Shown here in pieces: positions 58,687 to 64,000 of a stretch of DNA of 64,000 nucleotides. Source of the stretch: Diphasiastrum complanatum. Lineage: Eukaryota; Streptophyta; Lycopodiopsida; Lycopodiales; Lycopodiaceae. The translations under genes were made by a program, and so were the position numbers. Position 1 is the first letter of the stretch, and every line of letters begins with the position of its first letter. The notes below the pieces were generated by a model that searched no databases, was not told where the DNA came from, and saw nothing but the letters and a program-made list of their open reading frames with translations. Location: positions 10,253,253 through 10,317,252 of the forward strand of contig CM055095.1 in NCBI GenBank assembly GCA_029204225.1, given 5' to 3'.

Positions 58687-59110
58687 ACTCACTGGTCATC
58701 TTTAGTTGCAGTTGGCACTTCAAACGGTATGTAGATAATAGTTGTTGAAACGGAACTCATGCAGCTACAAAGACACGAATGCTCAGACACATCTAGCTTT
58801 CTACTTCAGCAAGTTCTCTCACACCTATTAGCAGATTTTTCAGATTTCTTCAGTAGCCTAGCAATGTAATAATTCACACAACTCACAGCAACATGGCAGG
58901 GTAGCAGAACAAAGCATAAATGTAAACACCCATCACATGCTCAGGCTTCTTCTCCATAACTCCCTTGTCACCAGCAGTATAACCCATCACACATAGAGTA
59001 GTAGAATATCAAAACTCGACGGTTCCTTAGACCGTTTCTACAAATATATTATCTACTACTAATTAACGTGTGTAGCCACTTTAAGGGCAGGTTGGGAACC
59101 CTCTTTGGTC
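58687..59110. repeat. palindrome blocks R2 and R1, contiguous
   Basis: 58,687-59,017 mirrors 29,170-29,498, and 59,017-59,110 mirrors 28,102-28,195. This defines the outer right end of the palindrome; the sequence beyond does not match 28,101 leftward. Confidence 0.85.
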
Positions 59111-59229
59111 CAACATTTTGCTTCAACTTTTGTCGAATTCACAATACCTTGGTGCTCGTCAAATACTCTTCAACTGCTTTTTGTTCAATAATAGTCCGAT
59201 CATCACAGTCTTCGACTTGGCATTATTTT

Positions 59230-60145
59230 TGTTGGAAAGAGATGTGTGAAAAGATAGGCCAAATCGAATAAAAAGAATTCGAACGACAGAATTAAAACTT
59301 ATCATGTGCATTGGAATAAACTATCTTTCTCTTTCTCTATCCATAACTGCGCCTATCAATTTTGAACAAAACAATTGTGATAGAAATCACGTTTGATCTT
59401 ATAGCAACTAACTTTGAAATCATTAGTACTACAGTGATTAAGTAGCCAAATATTTAAGCGTTAAATTATCGAACAAATAATCAATTGCGCTGAATCACAT
59501 AAACGCAAACACTTTGAAACAAACCTGAACACAATAAAAAGATAGTATTGATTTAGTATGAAAACGAAACATATGTAAATGAGTACAACAAGTTTGCGGA
59601 TCGAAGCCTCGTACTCTAAGCTATCTATGAGCGACTAAATAAATTTGAATTAAGCACAACTACTGATAAGCAGTAAGCGCAATAGAAATCTCTAATCAAC
59701 TCTAAAGATGTGAGCTAGAATGCTCAGGAGTGTCCAAGCTCACAGGCTTGAGAGAGAGAACGCTTGATCTTCATGCTTCAATACTTGAGATGTAGGAATA
59801 TAAACAACTATTTATACTAAGCAATTAGGTCATCAAATGCATCATCCAGTTGGCTGTGATGTGCTGGCATCCATCTAGTTAGGACTTCTTAGAAACTACT
59901 TGTTGATGAATTAATGCAAGTCGGTGGCTTTGGTCGTAAATAGTCTATCTGCGTACTTGAACGTGAACTGTCACTTTGTGGAAATGAATGTAAACTGTCA
60001 TGCAAAAAATATGAAGGTCTTTGCCAATGTCATTTCCTTAACATTTGAGGCATCTGTGCAGTTTGGGAAAAAAGCCGAACTGAGAGAAAATCTTGAAAGA
60101 TGAATATCCTGAAAATGCCGACACTGTGAGCTGTTTCCGAGTAGA
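59230..60145 (-). mobile_element. truncated Copia family A LTR
   Basis: TGTTGGAAAGAGATGTGTGA start, collinear with 12,866-13,760, cut at about 60,145 before the LTR's inner end. The left flank CTTCGACTTGGCATTATTTT resembles that of the 12.9-kb LTR. Confidence 0.85.
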
Positions 60146-60789
60146 CCATCGAGGCCATGTTGTCATATTTTTCTATTACACATCGCCAAACCACTCTATA
60201 TAATCCAAAAGCAAATGGGCTTACAAAGCGGGCAAACAAAATTATGTGTAAAATTTTGAATAAAGTAACGAAAACACGTTCTTCTGATTGGGATTAGAAG
60301 TTACCATCTGTCTTATGGGCATACAAAACTACTGAAAAGTTTACAACTAGGCAGACTCCATACTATCTTGTGTATGGAATGCATCCCATACTACCAATAG
60401 AATTCAAAGTTCCGACGTTTTGCATTAGTAATGAAGAGCAAATGGATGAACACAATAGTCTTCGGGAGCGGATGATATCTTTGACGCAACTGGAAGAGGA
60501 TCGTCGTCTTTCATTAATTGAGACTAAACGAGTTCAGAATAAAAGAAAAGAAATTTTTGACCAATCCATTAAGAAAATAAAAATTAAACGAGGGGACTAC
60601 GTGCTTCTGTATGATAACAGACACATGTTGTTTCTTGGAAAATTACATACCAGATGGATGGGACCGTATAAAGTCACAGAAGTTTTTAAATGTCCTTGGA
60701 GATCGGCTAACACTTCAGTTAGCCAATCTCCAAGGACGTTTACTTGATACTCGAGTAAATGACTCAAGGGTGAAGCGCTACTATGACTA
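60146..60789 (+). pseudogene. Gypsy (Athila/Tat-like) integrase C-terminal half
   Basis: Reads Y-N-P-K-A-N-G-L-T-K-R-A-N-K, where Gypsy integrases normally have N-G-Q-x-E-R, so the catalytic Glu is Lys. It continues with Y-L-V-Y-G-M-H-P-I-L-P-I-E (the usual L-V-Y-G-x-x-x-x-L-P-x-E). The C-terminal G-D-Y-V-L-L-Y-D-N-R, then W-M-G-P-Y-K-V-T-E-V-F, is typical of Athila/Tat elements. A stop near 60,290 and a one-base slip near 60,690 break the frame; after the slip it ends naturally R-V-K-R-Y-Y-D. Confidence 0.85.
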
Positions 60790-60839
60790 ATTTTCGATGC
60801 TTCATACATTTTATTCAGTTTCTAAAGGCTGTCATAGTA

Positions 60840-61450
60840 TTGACTAAACCTTCTTTTGCTGAGACTGATAGTGAAGTACTCGACATAGCGAAGTACCCTT
60901 ATCATTCACTAATTGGATCTTTAATGTATGCAATGTTGTGTACTAGACCAGATTTAGCATACACTGTAAGCGCATTAAGTCAATTCATGTCTAATCCTAG
61001 GATCTCTCATTGGAAAGCATTAAAGAGAGTGATGAGATATATTCAGAGAAGTTTAGACCACATTTTATTATGATGGAAATGCTATCTACCCACTCGTCCT
61101 GCGAGGCTACTCCGACTCAGATTGGGGAGGAATAGTCTCTACCAGAAAATCTGCCTCTGGAATCTATTTCTATCTGGCAGGGAGACCGATTTCGTGGAAC
61201 TCAAGGAAGCAGAAATAAGTTGAGCTTTCTTCGACAAAGGCAGAGTACATCGCATCATGTCAAGCTTCAAAAGGAGCTATATGGATCAGGTTATTACTTC
61301 GCGAGTTACATCACACTCAGTTTAATACTACCACCATTTTGTGTGACAATTTGAGCTGTATTTCACTGTCACTGAATCCCAGATTTCATGGCAAATCCAC
61401 GTACATAGAAATCTAGTATCATTTCATTCAGGAGAAAGTTTTCTCAGGGC
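60840..61450 (+). pseudogene. Copia RT end/RNase H remnant
   Basis: Y-P-Y-H-S-L-I-G-S-L-M-Y-A-M-L-C-T-R-P-D and the following F-M-S-N-P segment are the Copia RT thumb. G-Y-S-D-S-D-W-G-G and C-D-N-L-S-C-I belong to RNase H. A stop at 61,071 and others at about 61,218 and 61,415 break the frame. It is related to but distinct from families A and B. Confidence 0.85.
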
Positions 61451-62030
61451 AAGTGATCCTTCTGCTCCACAACAGAATTGGTCAGTTCAATAGTTTTGAA
61501 ATAGTTCAAAAGTTTAAACTTGTGCAGCTCAAAAGTTTAATTGTTTTTTTAACACCTTTGGCTTTTTCGCATTTTCCCGAAGAGAGAGAAAAATGCCGAA
61601 GGTCGTCTATTTTGAACGAGGAACATTCCCAGCCACTTCCCAAAATTGTGAAGTGAGAGAATCTGCGACGTCCTCGTCCACGTCAACGATGCTAAATTGT
61701 TGACCGTATATATACGGTTGTGTACAGTTGTCACAAAAGCCATATATTTCCAAGTATAATGGCTTTCATAATTAGGTGAAAAACATTCAATGTAATTAAT
61801 ACATGGATGAAATCTATAAATAGATCGTCCAAACACAGATTAGTGGTTGCTCCATCCACGAGACACATTATTTGAGCATCCCAATTACGTCGTCTTCTTG
61901 GTTGTAATTGCTATTTTATATTGTGCTTCAGTATAATATAGTAGCATCTTGCTTTTATTTGTGTACACGGTAGATGAATGCTTGTTGTGATTGAATGCAC
62001 TTCCATTGTTGTTTGATCACGCTTGTTTAC
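61451..62030 (+). mobile_element. probable LTR of the preceding Copia remnant
   Basis: Non-coding and LTR-positioned. Contains the 16-bp palindrome ACCGTATATATACGGT (61,702) that includes a TATATATA promoter-like core. The LTR ends were not resolved. Confidence 0.4.
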
Positions 62031-62935
62031 TCACTATGATCAGAACACAGATGTCTAAGCCTCCTCAGTTTTTGATCAGACGATGGTCGTCTTTGACGCC
62101 TGAGGAACTCGCATTATTATACTGCTCTTCCATTTATTTCAAAACTATACTTCACATTATATCTAATTTCAGTAGTACCACATACAAACCATCTCTAATA
62201 TCTTCGGTGGACTGTACTCTTGTTTTAGAGTATGGATTAATTTTTAAGATCCTGTTGGGCAATTAGAACACTTAAAGTTGTGATTACATTTAACGTAATT
62301 GTATGCTGCACTTGAATTGCTCTCATGACTACTTAAAGGGAAGGGGTGTCCTTATCTATATATTTTGACTAGTGACATAAATCTACATTGCAAGAGAATA
62401 ACAAGAGAGCCACAAACACATTATATAAAATAGTGGATATAATAACATTAACTAAACCTGCATAATGTGAAGGAGCAGGCGTCGAATGATCATGAGTATT
62501 AGGTCGTGGCACTACTCACATGAAACAGGAACATTTGACGTCCTCACAGTGCCTTGCAATCCACATCCACGTCCACAAATAGGGGCATTTTTGAAATCTC
62601 TCTGAAGAAGATACTACAAAAATACCATTCATAGAAATCAAGATATCAACATCAATTTTTCTCTTTAAAACATTGAGGATAGATATAAAAAATAAAAAAT
62701 TATAATTTGAAAATAAAGTGAACTTAATCACATGTTGGGCTTTGTGAGCCAATGCTAGACCTTTCTTGCGATCTAGAGGAGGTGCCTCTAGTGGCCGATG
62801 TGGTCGATCATCTGACAAAACCATTCCTACATCCATGCAAAAAATACATTACTAACAGTAAAAACCATGATCATTAACAAACGACTTCAAGCAACAACCC
62901 CAAAATTTATAAGTTGCAAGAAGTAACTTATGACA
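62031..62935. other. stretch without recognised gene
   Basis: Short frames only. A 91-codon plus frame (61,991-62,266) starts M-N-A-L-P and has no recognisable motif. No repeats were matched elsewhere in the window. Confidence 0.4.
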
Positions 62936-64000
62936 TTTAAGTAGATTCGATTTTATGTCTACACATAAGATAGCTTGATTTTGGTCCCTATGACTTGACA
63001 TAGAATATTTAAGCTCGTCGATCTCAATTTTAGGACATTCAGATTGCTCAAATTTGATGTCAATCAACCAAGATATATTGTGGCATGGATTATATGAGGT
63101 TGTTCATAAAGTGATGAAATTTGAGGAATGTCAAATTTATGAGCTTCAAATACCTCAAATTTCATCCCTATCACTGAAAATATCTCAAACATGATGCCTA
63201 ACATGCGATTTGGTCTTTATAATCTAACATAATTCATGAAGCAATCAAACTTGACCAATCTCAATATTACAACACTCGGATTGTTCAAGTTCAACTCGTT
63301 ATTGATGGAATTGGTCCATATTTGTTGAGAGCTCAAATTGATGTCTATCTGTTGAGATAGCTTGATTTTGATGTCTACAAGCAAGAAAACTATGTTTTGG
63401 TCCTCATCTCTAAAAAAGGCTCATTGAGCAATGAAAATTGACCAATATCGTGTTCAGTACATCTAGATTGTCCGAGTTTCAACCTCTTATCGATAGAATC
63501 GATCTCTACCACACAAGATGTCCCAACTTTGATGCCACTTGAGATCACTAAATTCTGGCCTTTAGCACTCGAGATGGTTCATTGAGTAAGGAAATCAAGG
63601 GATCGTGAGATTAAGACAATTAGCCAGCTCAAATTTCATACATATAACTAACATAGCTCAAATTTAATGCACAACATGTGATTTTGGTCCTTATCACTCG
63701 ACAATTGAGTGATCAAATTCAACCAATATCAAGTCTATCACATTTAGATTGCTTGAGTATAGTCTCTTATTGATGGAATTGACCCCTTCCCATGAAATAG
63801 CTCTGATTTTATATGTCACTCGAGGTAGCTCGATGTTAGATATTATCACTGAAATTGCTCATGGAGCTCTAAAATTAGAGGAATCTTGAGTCTAGGGCAT
63901 TCAAATGATTCAAATTGATGTTTACAACTTATGATAGCTCATGTTCAATGCATATGTTGCAATTTTGGTCCTTGTCACTTGACATGGCCCATCAAGTGAT
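62936..64000. repeat. degenerate tandem repeat array, continuing past the window
   Basis: Phrases ATTTTGGTCCTTATCACT, GAGCAATCAAATTGACCAATCT and ACATTCAGATTGCTCAAATTT recur in the same order about seven times (GGTC phrase near 62,989, 63,209, 63,395, 63,554, 63,683, 63,840 and 63,970). Spacing is irregular, 130-220 bp. No ORF. This looks like an old satellite or the internal repeats of an element whose rest lies outside. Confidence 0.65.

Noticed and set aside
61702..61717. 16-bp perfect palindrome ACCGTATATATACGGT as a possible regulatory operator
   Set aside because: The core is a simple TA repeat in a probable LTR promoter; a single occurrence gives no support for specific binding.

Overview
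This window is plant nuclear DNA, AT-rich and dominated by transposable elements. Evidence: Ty1/Copia and Ty3/Gypsy polyproteins, primer-binding sites matching plant initiator-Met tRNA, a chromodomain at the end of a Gypsy integrase, CACTA (En/Spm)-type DUF4216 exons, GT-AG introns and long (GA)n/(CA)n microsatellites. The species cannot be named. A ParB-like/DNA N6-N4 methyltransferase gene hints at a non-flowering land plant, but that is inference. I see no rRNA, tRNA, CRISPR or bacterial operon structure.

Layout. 0-4.3 kb: microsatellites, a decayed CACTA fragment and unrecognised DNA. 4.3-6.6 kb: a small two-exon gene (5103-5613, minus) with a TATA box and G-box, followed by an 88-codon ORF with a signal-peptide-like start. 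Pieces of this 2-kb stretch are repeated at 11-12, 16.6-19.4 and 21.6-22.5 kb. 6.8-28 kb: a mosaic of one Copia family ('family A', LTR about 1.0 kb), a second Copia family ('family B', LTR about 507 bp), a Gypsy LTR edge, two smaller inverted-repeat structures (8.3-10.5 kb and 16.55-19.41 kb), a 2-kb direct duplication (9,988 and 20,489), and a GC-rich tandem cassette (25.9-27.9 kb) inside Copia protease/integrase debris.

28.1-59.1 kb is an imperfect palindrome of about 31 kb, with matching blocks on both sides of an axis near 44 kb. Its arms carry a CACTA-derived DUF4216 gene and a putative host-like first exon in near-identical mirror copies. Later insertions make the arms asymmetric (Copia B at 29.5-30.7 kb and a Copia fragment at 34.8-37.3 kb on the left; an extra LTR at 57.5 kb on the right).

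The centre of the palindrome holds a decayed chromovirus-type Gypsy element (38.1-44.4 kb). Next to it is the most interesting locus: a six-exon minus-strand gene remnant (46.27-49.80 kb) encoding a ParB-like domain followed by a beta-class-order DNA N6/N4 methyltransferase. A palindromic motif, ATGCTTAGCAT and close variants, recurs in its introns and 5' flank. The locus is bracketed by truncated, oppositely oriented copies of the Gypsy LTR.

59.2-62 kb: family A LTR, then Gypsy integrase and Copia RNase H remnants. 62.9-64 kb: a degenerate tandem repeat that runs off the window. Nearly all coding sequences here are pseudogenes. Several retroelement enzymes have lost catalytic acids. The best candidates for intact host-type coding are the 135-aa gene at 5.1-5.6 kb and, more doubtfully, the small secreted-type ORF beside it.
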